Shown one piece after another: positions 25,784 to 34,295 of a stretch of DNA of 54,354 bases. The DNA is taken from assembly GCA_964625145.1 (NCBI GenBank), contig CAZVAQ010000004.1, forward strand, positions 1 through 54,354. The letters are read 5' to 3'. The notes beneath the pieces were generated by a model, which was not told the origin of the DNA, searched no databases, and worked only from the letters and a program-made list of their open reading frames with translations. The DNA comes from CAYTRP01 sp964625145. GTDB taxonomy: Bacteria > Sumerlaeota > Sumerlaeia > SLMS01 > JAHLLQ01. Each line of letters starts with the position of its first letter. Positions within the stretch are counted from its first letter, which is position 1. Both the position numbers and the translations under genes were made by a program.

Positions 25784-28081
25784 ATGAAGCAAGGATTCAG
25801 GAAGACAATCGGAAGAAGGCGCGGCGCATCCGCGCTGGTCAGCGTGTTGGTGTTCACGTCGCTGGTGCTGTTCGCCATCGTGTCGACGGCGGCTTATGCA
25901 CTTCAACGACGCATGGAGACGGTGCGCCTGACTCTTCACGGCGCGGAGCTGGCCGCGGCGGAGAATGCGCTGGAACGTTCGTACGCGCTGTTGTACTTCG
26001 CCTCGCAGCGCCGCCCTTCACAGGTGCGCCTGGGCAATGGCATCGAGGGCTTCGTCGCCGAGGTCGTGGAGCGCGGCGGTGACTTGGGAGCCCCGGAAGT
26101 CAACGAAGGTTTCCAGATCGAGGTCATCGCCGTGCCGCTCCCCGGCTACACGGACGAGGATGGCAAGGGGAAGATCGTCCTGATCAACCAGGAGGCCATC
26201 AACGACCTCGGGATGGAGCTGGAGCCCTGGCGGGATTTCATGATGCAGATCAGCGGGTTTCAGGTGATCGCAGGCGCCCGCGCGCGCGACGTGCGGACGG
26301 CAGATGGCGAGTCGGCATTTCCATTCCAGAACTTCCTCACCCGGCCGGGGGTCTACGCCTCCAAGAACCTGGTGCAGTACAACGTGCCACTGCTGAACTA
26401 CGCCATCTTCTATGAGAACCAATTCGAGCTCGACGCCGGGGAGCGCATCGACATCCGCGGCAAGGTGCATACAAACTCGGATTGGTTCCTTACCACGTCG
26501 AGCAGTGCTTACTACCACGACTACATCACCGTCGCGGGGAACCTGTACGGCGGCGTGTATCACTACGGCGACCATTCACGCCGTTCGTGGTCCGGGAGCA
26601 AGGAAGTGTACATCGCGGACCAACGCATCGCCTCCGCCAGCTCCCCCACCGTGAAGCTGCACAGCAGCAGCCGCTCGTACAACGAAGGGTGGCTGAGCTC
26701 GGTCTTGTACAACAATCGCTCCGGCGGAGCGCCCAGGCTCAACGTGGACGGAACGCCCGATTGGTCCCCGAATCCGAACTGGGTGGACGAATCCATCGCA
26801 CTGTTCAAGGGCTACCTCAAGGACAGCTCGCACGGTGTGTTGCCGGTCAAGCTACCGCTCGACGAGCAGAAGACGCCGCGCCTGTTGATCGAGTCCCCAC
26901 TGCCGCCCGTTGGAACGGCGGCGAACCCGGAGGACATGCTCAACGACAGCAAGATGAACGTGAACCTCGCTTACAAGGCCGGTCTCATCATCGAGACGAA
27001 GCCGGGCTTTGCGACCGCGTCGAGTGCAAACTGGCCGAACTATGTGGAAGCCTATCGCTGGAAGAGCGAAGGCATCGATCCGGAGACGGGTCTTGAGATC
27101 CGCGTGAAGGAACCGGTGAGCCTGAAGTACAAGCGCAAGAAGGCGAACGACCCAACGGTGATGGAGGAAGTGCTGCTCGTGGATCGCGTGACGATCTACA
27201 ACGGCCGCGAGGAGAAGAACGTCACCTTGGCCGACTTCAAGGCGGACCGCCTGGCCGAGTTCCTCAAGCTGCAACGCGAGTTCGAGGTTTCCTCCTCCCC
27301 CACAAAGGTCGACCCCAACGCGCAGCCGGGCCGCGACATTCCGTGGCTGAAGTCGCCAACGGGCAAGTCGGAGGACGACGGCATCGTCTTCTTCGACGTG
27401 TCCCAGTCGGGCCTGTCGTCCAACCAGCAGGTCGGCGCGCGCCTGAGCGAAATGAGCTACAAGAACCTGAATGATATCACGACCCTGGACGGCCGCACCG
27501 ACGCCGACAAGCGTGGCCTCGCCTTCGGGTCAAACGGCCCCATGTACACGCTGGGCCATGTGAACCATGATCCAAACAATTCGAACAACCGCATCCCGCT
27601 GATGATTGCGGGTGATGCGATCAACATCCTGTCTTCGAACTTCAAGGATAGCGAATACGCCTCGGGCAGCGGCGACGGCCCCAAAAAATCGGCAAAGCCA
27701 ACCACCACCAACGCGGTGTTCGTGTCGGGCAATGTCCCCTCCCGCAAGGGCCAGTACTCCGGCGGCGGCGAGAACTTCTTCCGCTACATCGAGGCCTGGG
27801 GCTCCAGCAACCCGCACACCTTCACGGGTTCGATGCTGAACCTGTACGAGAGCCAGGTCGCAATGGGCCCTTGGGACAAGGACCCTTCAACCACCGCGAA
27901 GAGCGGCTACTATTCCGCGCCGCGCCGCATTTGGGGATGGGACACACGGTTCTCCGACGCGGGCAATGCTCCTCCAGGAATTCCGACGAGCTACAACGTG
28001 AGTGTTGGCCGCTGGCAGTTGGTCACCCCGCAACACTTCATTGAGAACGGCGGCGACCCGGAGCTGACGCAGAATATCTGA
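25784..28081 (+). CDS. Large PilX/GspK-like membrane-anchored tip protein
   Basis: A 765-residue protein with GGAGCGG ahead of the ATG. The N-terminus is RRRGASALVSVLVFTSLVLF, a short hydrophobic anchor without the usual Glu5, as in PilX and GspK-type subunits. The next 120 residues are helical (ERSYALLYFASQRRPSQV). From about residue 215 the sequence changes to beta-rich repeats: FELDAGERIDIRGKVHTNSD, YHYGDHSRRSWSGSKEVYIA, then MYTLGHVNHDPNNSN and INILSSNFKDSEYASGSGDG. It is about twice the length of GspK (about 330), so a long extra domain is present. Context and anchor suggest the tip of a pseudopilus; the extra domain could be an adhesin. Not recognised further. Confidence 0.7.
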   Translation: MKQGFRKTIGRRRGASALVSVLVFTSLVLFAIVSTAAYALQRRMETVRLTLHGAELAAAENALERSYALLYFASQRRPSQVRLGNGIEGFVAEVVERGGDLGAPEVNEGFQIEVIAVPLPGYTDEDGKGKIVLINQEAINDLGMELEPWRDFMMQISGFQVIAGARARDVRTADGESAFPFQNFLTRPGVYASKNLVQYNVPLLNYAIFYENQFELDAGERIDIRGKVHTNSDWFLTTSSSAYYHDYITVAGNLYGGVYHYGDHSRRSWSGSKEVYIADQRIASASSPTVKLHSSSRSYNEGWLSSVLYNNRSGGAPRLNVDGTPDWSPNPNWVDESIALFKGYLKDSSHGVLPVKLPLDEQKTPRLLIESPLPPVGTAANPEDMLNDSKMNVNLAYKAGLIIETKPGFATASSANWPNYVEAYRWKSEGIDPETGLEIRVKEPVSLKYKRKKANDPTVMEEVLLVDRVTIYNGREEKNVTLADFKADRLAEFLKLQREFEVSSSPTKVDPNAQPGRDIPWLKSPTGKSEDDGIVFFDVSQSGLSSNQQVGARLSEMSYKNLNDITTLDGRTDADKRGLAFGSNGPMYTLGHVNHDPNNSNNRIPLMIAGDAINILSSNFKDSEYASGSGDGPKKSAKPTTTNAVFVSGNVPSRKGQYSGGGENFFRYIEAWGSSNPHTFTGSMLNLYESQVAMGPWDKDPSTTAKSGYYSAPRRIWGWDTRFSDAGNAPPGIPTSYNVSVGRWQLVTPQHFIENGGDPELTQNI

Positions 28082-28221
28082 GAGAAGGATGAATTGGGAA
28101 TTGTGAATGATGACGGATGAAGAAGAATCGGGGACGGTGGGAGTGGTACTCGCGCCGTCCTGTCCAGCCCTCAAGCCAGACGCCAGTACTCACACTCTGG
28201 TAGCACAGACCCGCCAATAGC

Positions 28222-28257
28222 AAAGTGCCCCCTCCGCGGATGCGGAGGGGGCGCTTT
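28222..28257. terminator. Very strong bidirectional terminator hairpin
   Basis: A 16-bp stem with one wobble (AAAGTGCCCCCTCCGC with GCGGAGGGGGCGCTTT) encloses a four-base loop GGAT. Both sides end in TTT-type sequence, so it can stop transcripts from the PilX-like gene (plus) and the small ribosomal gene (minus). Confidence 0.85.
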
Positions 28258-28319
28258 GGCTATCTGGAATGTTCCGATCCTCACCATGCGGTCCGGACCG
28301 GACCCGTGAAGAAAGATTC

Positions 28320-28406
28320 CTAGCGCTTGAAGCGCATGCGCTTGCGCAGCTTCTTGTACTTGTGCTTGCGGATCTTCTTCCGCCGCTTCTTGATCACGCT
28401 ACCCAT
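28320..28406 (-). CDS. AURKAIP1/COX24-domain small basic protein (bS22-like)
   Basis: A 28-residue gene: MGSVIKKRRKKIRKHKYKKL and then RKRMRFKR, 17 of 28 residues Lys or Arg. The invariant start MGSVIKKRRKR(M/I)RKKKHRK is that of the AURKAIP1/COX24-domain proteins, whose mycobacterial members were found on the small ribosomal subunit as bS22, near the decoding centre. The ATG at 28406 has AAGGAG upstream, with long spacing. The terminator at 28222-28257 follows the stop. It is convergent with the PilX-like gene and divergent from the big glycosyltransferase fusion. Too short for routine gene finders but a clear family match. Confidence 0.85.
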   Translation of the reverse strand: MGSVIKKRRKKIRKHKYKKLRKRMRFKR

Positions 28407-28634
28407 AGGCGGGGAGGTTCTCCTTTCCATCCGCCCTTGGCGGACAAGTCTGAATTGCGGGCGCGCGGCCCGCAGGGGCAGGAATCAAGAGGGACCGCAC
28501 CCCCGAAAACAAGCGGAATGTGTCGCCGGCGCGAATGAACTGTAAGCCGGGGCGCGTCAACACTTGCGGTCGTGCCCCGACCCGAGGCTTGATTGTCCCC
28601 AAGGCAGCGCGATTTTCAAACCCGGTACTGGTAA

Positions 28635-31600
28635 GTGGTGCCCGCCGAGACTCCCATGCCCCATCGCCCCCTCACTCCGGCCGGTCTGCTTTTCCTCGCA
28701 GTGCTAGATTTCGCCCTCCTGGCGATCGCCTGGTGTGCGGCCTATCTGGCAGTGCTTGGCTTCACGATCCCGTCCGAGGCGGAGGCGGACTACGTCTCCC
28801 AACTCCTGATTCTGCTGCCTTGGGTGGCGCTGTCCGGGGCTGTCCTGCTGACGCTGGCCCGGACCCGCCGCTTTGGCCTCCCCCCATCGGCGGCCGCCAT
28901 CGGCCAGGTCCTGCTCCCAATCCTCGGAGTTTCCCTCATTTGGGGGGCGTTCGCTGCTTGGGTCAAAGGCCAGGAGATATTCCTGCAACTGCCGCTGAAC
29001 GAGACGGCGGAGTTGGTGCTGCCCCTCCCCGGGGGCGTCGTGGCCCTGTTCAGCTTGTTCGGGATCCTTTTGGTCGGGGCGGTTCGCGGGGCAGGGTACT
29101 TGACAGCCCCCAAGGGCCCCGCCCCCGGCGATGCGCAGCCCAGCCCCGCCGTGCTGGTGGGATCCGGGCCTCTGGCGCGGTTGGTTGCCTCGGATCTGGC
29201 GGGATTGGCCCGCCCTGCGTGGAGACTTCTGGCAGCGGTGTCCCCGGAGAGCGAACGCACCGGCGCGGCCGTCGCCGGGCTTCGAGTGGCGGGGCGGCTG
29301 GAAATGCTCCCTCAGATGCTGGGAGAGACATCCGCGACCGCGGTTCTGGTTGTTCAGGACGAACATGAGCCCGCCCTGTTGCGGGAAGTCGTGCGGCGTT
29401 GCGAGGACTTCCCGGTGCGGCTGCTCATGGCCGAGCCGACGGCGGCCTCCTCGGCCGATTTGCGGCCCGTCCGCCTGCAGGACCTGATCGCCCGCAGACC
29501 GGTTGCCCTCCATGCGCCTGCCGAGCGGGGACCGTTCCGCGGCGAGCGCCTCCTGATCACCAATGCGGACACGCCCGCCGGGTTGGAGTTCGCCTGGCAG
29601 GCCGCCCGCGGCTTCCCGGCACTTATGATCCTGCACGGATCTTCCGAGGATGCGCTCGCCCGGTGTGCGCTGCGAATTCGGCGAGAACATCCCAGCCTGC
29701 CGGTGGAGACTGTCCTGGCGGGAATACAGGATCCGGATTCGTTCGATGCGGCGGTTCGCCCCTTGGAGCCTACCGCCCTCATCCATGCGTTCCCGCTGCA
29801 CCGCGTTGATTATGCCGAGCGCTTCCCGGCACATGCCATCGAGCTGACCGTTCTGGGCACGGCGACGGTGGCGGAGTTGGCGCGCGACTTGAAGTTTCAC
29901 CGCACGGTTTTCCTCTCCAGCGTGAAGGCGGTCTATCCGGTCGGCGTGCTGGGTGCGTGCCTGCGCTTGACCGAGCAGATCGCGTGGCGCTTGGGGCGCG
30001 ATGTGGAGCACTCGGTCCAGGTGGTGCGGCTCCCCACGTTGGTGGGAGGGGGATTTTCGGCGCTTGAAGTTTTTGAAGACCAGGCACGCAACGGCAAGAG
30101 CCTGACTATTTCGCATCCCGATGCCACGCGGTTGTATCTGGGAGTCGAGGAGGCCGTTGATCGCGCGCTGCAGGCCCTGAGCGCTCACGCCGGCAACGGG
30201 CGGTTGTTCCTGGTGGATCCGGGCGATCCGGTGCGCGTCGCGGATCTGGCGCGCGCCGCGGCCAGCCTGGCTGGCAAGCGCCCCGGCAAGGACCTGACGA
30301 TCACCTATACCGGCATAGGGCCCGGCGAAAAGCTGCGCGAGGAGATCTCCACGCGGGGCGAGGAGTTGCTACCGACGGAAGTCAGCGGTGTGCTGATGGT
30401 GCAGCCGCGAGAGGTTCCCGACCGCGATCGCTTGTTCGATGGCATGGCAGGATTGGGCGAGATGATCCCCCACGCCAGCCGCGAGGAGTTGCTGCTGGCG
30501 CTGCGGGAATTGGTCCCGGAATTCCACCCGGCTGACTTGCCGGAGCGCGAGGACTCCGAGGCCTTTCTGTCCGACAAGTTCTCCCCTGCCGGGACGGAGC
30601 AAGCGACAGCCGAATCCGACGATCAGGATTGGCCGGGCGAGATGGAGCCCAGCGAGCAGGAAGCTCCGGACTTCGAACATTATGAAGCGGAGGCAGACGA
30701 ATCCGCGAATCAACCGGGGATCGAAACACAATCGGACATCGAGGATGAAGAGCTGGAGCCGTTGGCACTGGGGCAGGCAAGCGATCAGGAAGAACGGCCG
30801 CTGAAGATCACACGTCGGCCGGTCATCTTCATGGATCTGGAGGAAGGGCAGGCTGCAGAAGAAGGGGCCGCGAAAGAGGAAGCGGGCGAGGAGATCCTCG
30901 AGGAATCTCACTCTCCCGAACTGGAGCCGGAGGAGGCGGTGCAGCCCTTGACATCCTCACCGGCGGCGACCGAAGAACACGCCCCCGGAATGGAGACTTC
31001 CTCCGCCGCGGTGCCGGAGACGGAACAAGAGTTCCTGTTTCCGGATTGGCTGCTGGAAGATGACGTCACTCCGGCTGCGCCAGACTCAGCAACTCCGGAG
31101 CCCGTCGACCAGGAAAAGTCCCCCGATCTTGTGGAGTCATCCACACCATCATCCCCCCAGAAGGAAGATCAAATGAACGAGCAGTTTGCCGAGCTGAAGT
31201 CCCGTGGAAAGCTGGAAGTCAAGCCCTTGTCGCCACTTCCCGCAGAGGCTGACATCGTCCTGCTTGTCTTCATGGAGGGTCTGAGCGCCGCGCGTCAGCG
31301 CGAAGTGCTGGAGCATGCGGAAGAGCGCTTCCCGGACGATATCCACTTCCTTTTCGCCGGCCTGCATCCCGACGCGCCGATTCCTGCCTCGTTGGACGAA
31401 CGCGCCCGCGGGCTGGATCCGTCGATCCCTGCGGGGGCAAAGCTGTGGAACGCGGCCCTGGAGGCATCACCGGAGAACGCGCTGCTGTTGTCCTTCCCGC
31501 CGCGCGTGGAATTCCACGCGGGCTTCTTCAAGACGCTGCGCGATTTTGCGGCGCAACACCGTGAGTCGGTGCTCTTCTACGCCGATCACATCGAGCGGAA

Positions 31601-32741
31601 GGGCGACAAGGAAACCGAGGTCCGCGTGCATGACCACAACGGCTGCCCGCACGAGCGATTCGAGTTCGGCCCCGTGATCATCTATCGCACGGCGGCATTG
31701 AATGCCATCGGCGGGTTTGACGAATCGCTGGTGCATGCATGGGAGTACGATGCGCACCTGAAGCTGATGGTGGAGGGTTACTTCACGCGCATCCCCGGCC
31801 CGCTGTACACGGCCAATGAAGAGGTGGTCGACTCCCAGTCCTCCGCCTTGCACTCGCCGGGACGCGGACCATTGGGCGGCTTCTCCTATGTGTTCTATCC
31901 GGAGGAGATGGATCGCGAAGTGACCAAGGTTTTCGAGCGCGCCTTGCGCAAGGTCGGCGCGTGGATTAACCACGACACGGTTCCCGTGCCCCAGCCCGCG
32001 ACCAAGCCGGAAGTCATGGCCTCCGTTGTGATCCCGGTCCTGAACCGTGTGAAGTATATCGGCAACGCGATCGACAAGGTCCGGGAGGGGACGTTCCAGG
32101 ACTTCGAGGTGATCGTCGTGGACAACGGCTCCACCGATGGAACGTGGGAGCTGCTCGAGGAGTACACGAAGCGTGATCCTCGGATCCGATTGCTCCGCGG
32201 CAAGGGGAGCACGATCGCGTCGGCGTTGAACGAGGCCATCCGCGCCTCACGCGGGAAGTACATCTGCCAGCTCGACAGCGACGACCAGTACGCCCCCACC
32301 ACGCTGGAGAAGATGATCGGCCACTTGGAATCGCACCCCAAGTGCGGGCTGGCCATCAGCTACTACCGGTTGATGGACGAAACAGGCAAGGTCATCGATG
32401 ATGTGGCACCAATCACGCACTCGGGTTACTCGCGGAACCAGATCCTGCGGCGTGACGGTGCCGGTGCGGTCCGGATCTTCCCCAAATCGGTCCTTGAGGA
32501 GTTCGGACTGTACGATGAGGAACACTACGGCAACTTCGGCGAGGACTATGACATGGTCCTCAAGACCGGCGAGAAGTACGATGTGGACCTGGTGCACGAG
32601 GTGCTGTACTTCTATCGCCGTCACTCGGACAACACCGATGTGATCCGGGATCCGGAGATGAAGTATCACAACAAGAACCGGGCGCGACAGATGGCGCTGC
32701 GGCGGCGGATGAAGATCAATGAGGAACTCGGCAAGCTCTGA
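28635..32741 (+). CDS. Fusion of CapD-like nucleotide-sugar epimerase/dehydratase and GT2 glycosyltransferase(s)
   Basis: A 1368-residue single frame. Residues 1-160 hold about four membrane helices. Residues 175-300 form a Rossmann-like region (VLVGSGPLARLVASDLAG). Residues 300-610 are a CapD/PglF-type epimerase or dehydratase domain whose nucleotide motif is degenerate (LLITNADTPAG) and whose SSVKAVYPVGVLGACLRLTE replaces the usual S-T-D-K. An acidic linker of about 200 residues follows. From Met847 (ATG 31173, with AAGGAA upstream) come a degenerate GT2-like domain, then a canonical GT2 with SVVIPVLNRVKYIGNAI, VVDNGSTDGTW and the metal motif DSDDQY. Start alternatives: GTG 28635 or ATG 28656. 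Likely role: surface polysaccharide or glycoprotein assembly. Separate translation of the second half from 31173 is plausible. Confidence 0.75.
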   Translation: MVPAETPMPHRPLTPAGLLFLAVLDFALLAIAWCAAYLAVLGFTIPSEAEADYVSQLLILLPWVALSGAVLLTLARTRRFGLPPSAAAIGQVLLPILGVSLIWGAFAAWVKGQEIFLQLPLNETAELVLPLPGGVVALFSLFGILLVGAVRGAGYLTAPKGPAPGDAQPSPAVLVGSGPLARLVASDLAGLARPAWRLLAAVSPESERTGAAVAGLRVAGRLEMLPQMLGETSATAVLVVQDEHEPALLREVVRRCEDFPVRLLMAEPTAASSADLRPVRLQDLIARRPVALHAPAERGPFRGERLLITNADTPAGLEFAWQAARGFPALMILHGSSEDALARCALRIRREHPSLPVETVLAGIQDPDSFDAAVRPLEPTALIHAFPLHRVDYAERFPAHAIELTVLGTATVAELARDLKFHRTVFLSSVKAVYPVGVLGACLRLTEQIAWRLGRDVEHSVQVVRLPTLVGGGFSALEVFEDQARNGKSLTISHPDATRLYLGVEEAVDRALQALSAHAGNGRLFLVDPGDPVRVADLARAAASLAGKRPGKDLTITYTGIGPGEKLREEISTRGEELLPTEVSGVLMVQPREVPDRDRLFDGMAGLGEMIPHASREELLLALRELVPEFHPADLPEREDSEAFLSDKFSPAGTEQATAESDDQDWPGEMEPSEQEAPDFEHYEAEADESANQPGIETQSDIEDEELEPLALGQASDQEERPLKITRRPVIFMDLEEGQAAEEGAAKEEAGEEILEESHSPELEPEEAVQPLTSSPAATEEHAPGMETSSAAVPETEQEFLFPDWLLEDDVTPAAPDSATPEPVDQEKSPDLVESSTPSSPQKEDQMNEQFAELKSRGKLEVKPLSPLPAEADIVLLVFMEGLSAARQREVLEHAEERFPDDIHFLFAGLHPDAPIPASLDERARGLDPSIPAGAKLWNAALEASPENALLLSFPPRVEFHAGFFKTLRDFAAQHRESVLFYADHIERKGDKETEVRVHDHNGCPHERFEFGPVIIYRTAALNAIGGFDESLVHAWEYDAHLKLMVEGYFTRIPGPLYTANEEVVDSQSSALHSPGRGPLGGFSYVFYPEEMDREVTKVFERALRKVGAWINHDTVPVPQPATKPEVMASVVIPVLNRVKYIGNAIDKVREGTFQDFEVIVVDNGSTDGTWELLEEYTKRDPRIRLLRGKGSTIASALNEAIRASRGKYICQLDSDDQYAPTTLEKMIGHLESHPKCGLAISYYRLMDETGKVIDDVAPITHSGYSRNQILRRDGAGAVRIFPKSVLEEFGLYDEEHYGNFGEDYDMVLKTGEKYDVDLVHEVLYFYRRHSDNTDVIRDPEMKYHNKNRARQMALRRRMKINEELGKL

Positions 32742-34092
32742 CAGACGCCTTCGGCGCATCCTGAGTTCGGCAGCCATGGCTCCAGTAGTCATGGCTGCCG
32801 TCATCTTTTGGAGCGGTTGTACGGATACCGGCGACGCATCGGCGTCGCTGACGCCCCATCGCGTCCGCCCCACCACGTTTGAGATCGCCCTGGAGGAAGC
32901 GGGGACGGTCGAGGCCACGCGCGTCATCTCCATCACGGCCCCCGAATCGGCGCGACTGATCTTCCTGCCGGACACGGGAGCCATGGTGAAAACCGGTGAG
33001 GTGATTGCCCAACTGGAGACACAGCAGGCCGAGGAGACTCTCCAACAGCGCCTGAACGAGTTGCAGTCGGTGAAGGCCGACCTGGAAGCGACGATCGAGT
33101 CCCTTCAGGTGGCATTGCGCGAGAACACGCTCAACCGCGACCTGGCCCAATCGGAACTGGAGTTCAGCACATTGCGGCTTCAGGACGTGAAGGTGCGGCT
33201 AGCGGAGACGGAGGTCCTGCTGGAAAGTGCCGTCGTCCCCGAGGATGATGTGCGGACTGCGCAATACAATGTGGATTCGACACGGCTTAGCACTGTGACG
33301 ACGGACCTGTCACTGCGCTCGCAGGTGGCCACCAATGTCCAGGGGCGGGCGGAGTGGATGTCAAACATCGCCCGCAATGAATTGCGCGGCAGGCGGGCCC
33401 TGCGCGTTCTGGGACAGGCCCAGCGCGAGATTGAGCAGGCCACGATCCGATCTCCAATCGATGGCATTTTCATCCGCGCCCGTTATTGGGACCATCGGCA
33501 ACGCGCCATGGCAGAGCCACGCCCGGGCGAGGACATTCGCAGGGGCCAGGCACTGGGCACCATACCGGATCTCAACTCGTTGGTGGTGAGGACCCAGATT
33601 CCCGAGTCGTATCTCCTGCGCGTGCAGCCGGGCACACGGGCGGTGGTGGAGTTTGATGCCCATGACGATCTGGCATTGGAGGGTCAGGTGGTCTCCATCG
33701 GCAATGTCGCCATCGACCGGGAATCGAGTGCCGGCGGTGCCATCATCCAGACAGAGAGTTACTCCGGCCAGAAGGTCTTTGAGGTCCTGATCAAGTTCGA
33801 TGATGTGGATACCCGCCTGCGGCCCGGCATTACGGCGCAGGTGCGAATCCTCCTCGATAGCCGCAAGGGGGTGCTCACGATTCCCGTCGAGGCCATCGTG
33901 CCCGACGAGAAGGTATCGAGCGTCCTTGTCATGGATTCCAACAACAAGCCTCAGCTTCGGCAGATCAAGGTGGGTGACCACAATGGCTCCGAAGTGATCG
34001 TGCTGGAGGGGCTGAATGCCGGGGAGATAGTGGGAGTTCGGGGGTCGGCCAACAGGGATCAGGCTTCCGCGGGAAGACGAAGAAGCGGCTGA
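32719..34092 (+). CDS. HlyD/RND-type periplasmic adaptor lipoprotein, copy 1
   Basis: A 457-residue lipoprotein: lipobox VIFWSGC near residue 33 after a basic leader. Domain order is that of membrane-fusion adaptors: barrel-sandwich hybrid (IALEEAGTVEATRVISITAP, GAMVKTGEVIAQLET), a coiled coil of about 100 residues (QQRLNELQSVKADLEATIES), the second lipoyl half (ATIRSPIDGIFI), a beta-barrel (VVRTQIPESYLLRVQPGTRA) and a membrane-proximal domain (RPGITAQVRILLDS, IPVEAIVPDEK). The ATG lies 23 nt inside the preceding gene. A paralogue follows after 203 nt, and no transporter is adjacent. Adaptors link inner-membrane pumps to outer-membrane channels. Confidence 0.88.
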   Translation: MRNSASSDRRLRRILSSAAMAPVVMAAVIFWSGCTDTGDASASLTPHRVRPTTFEIALEEAGTVEATRVISITAPESARLIFLPDTGAMVKTGEVIAQLETQQAEETLQQRLNELQSVKADLEATIESLQVALRENTLNRDLAQSELEFSTLRLQDVKVRLAETEVLLESAVVPEDDVRTAQYNVDSTRLSTVTTDLSLRSQVATNVQGRAEWMSNIARNELRGRRALRVLGQAQREIEQATIRSPIDGIFIRARYWDHRQRAMAEPRPGEDIRRGQALGTIPDLNSLVVRTQIPESYLLRVQPGTRAVVEFDAHDDLALEGQVVSIGNVAIDRESSAGGAIIQTESYSGQKVFEVLIKFDDVDTRLRPGITAQVRILLDSRKGVLTIPVEAIVPDEKVSSVLVMDSNNKPQLRQIKVGDHNGSEVIVLEGLNAGEIVGVRGSANRDQASAGRRRSG

Positions 34093-34295
34093 GCCTTGGG
34101 GGGGCAGATTGACCTGGCCTCTTGCCACGGCAATTGATGCGCGCCGCCTATTCCCCTAGGGGGGGTGAGGCGGCGCGAACTATGCATGGAGGTGTGTGGT
34201 GGGGAACGGTGCCACGGCACCGCGATTCCCTTTGCTTCCGGCAGATGGGAAATCACCTTTTGAAGCCAGCATTTTAGCCACGGGCCTTTCATATC

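Noticed and set aside
28704..30188. 494-codon minus-strand frame
   Set aside because: Antisense to the epimerase-like half of the fusion. The plus strand shows membrane helices and Rossmann elements.
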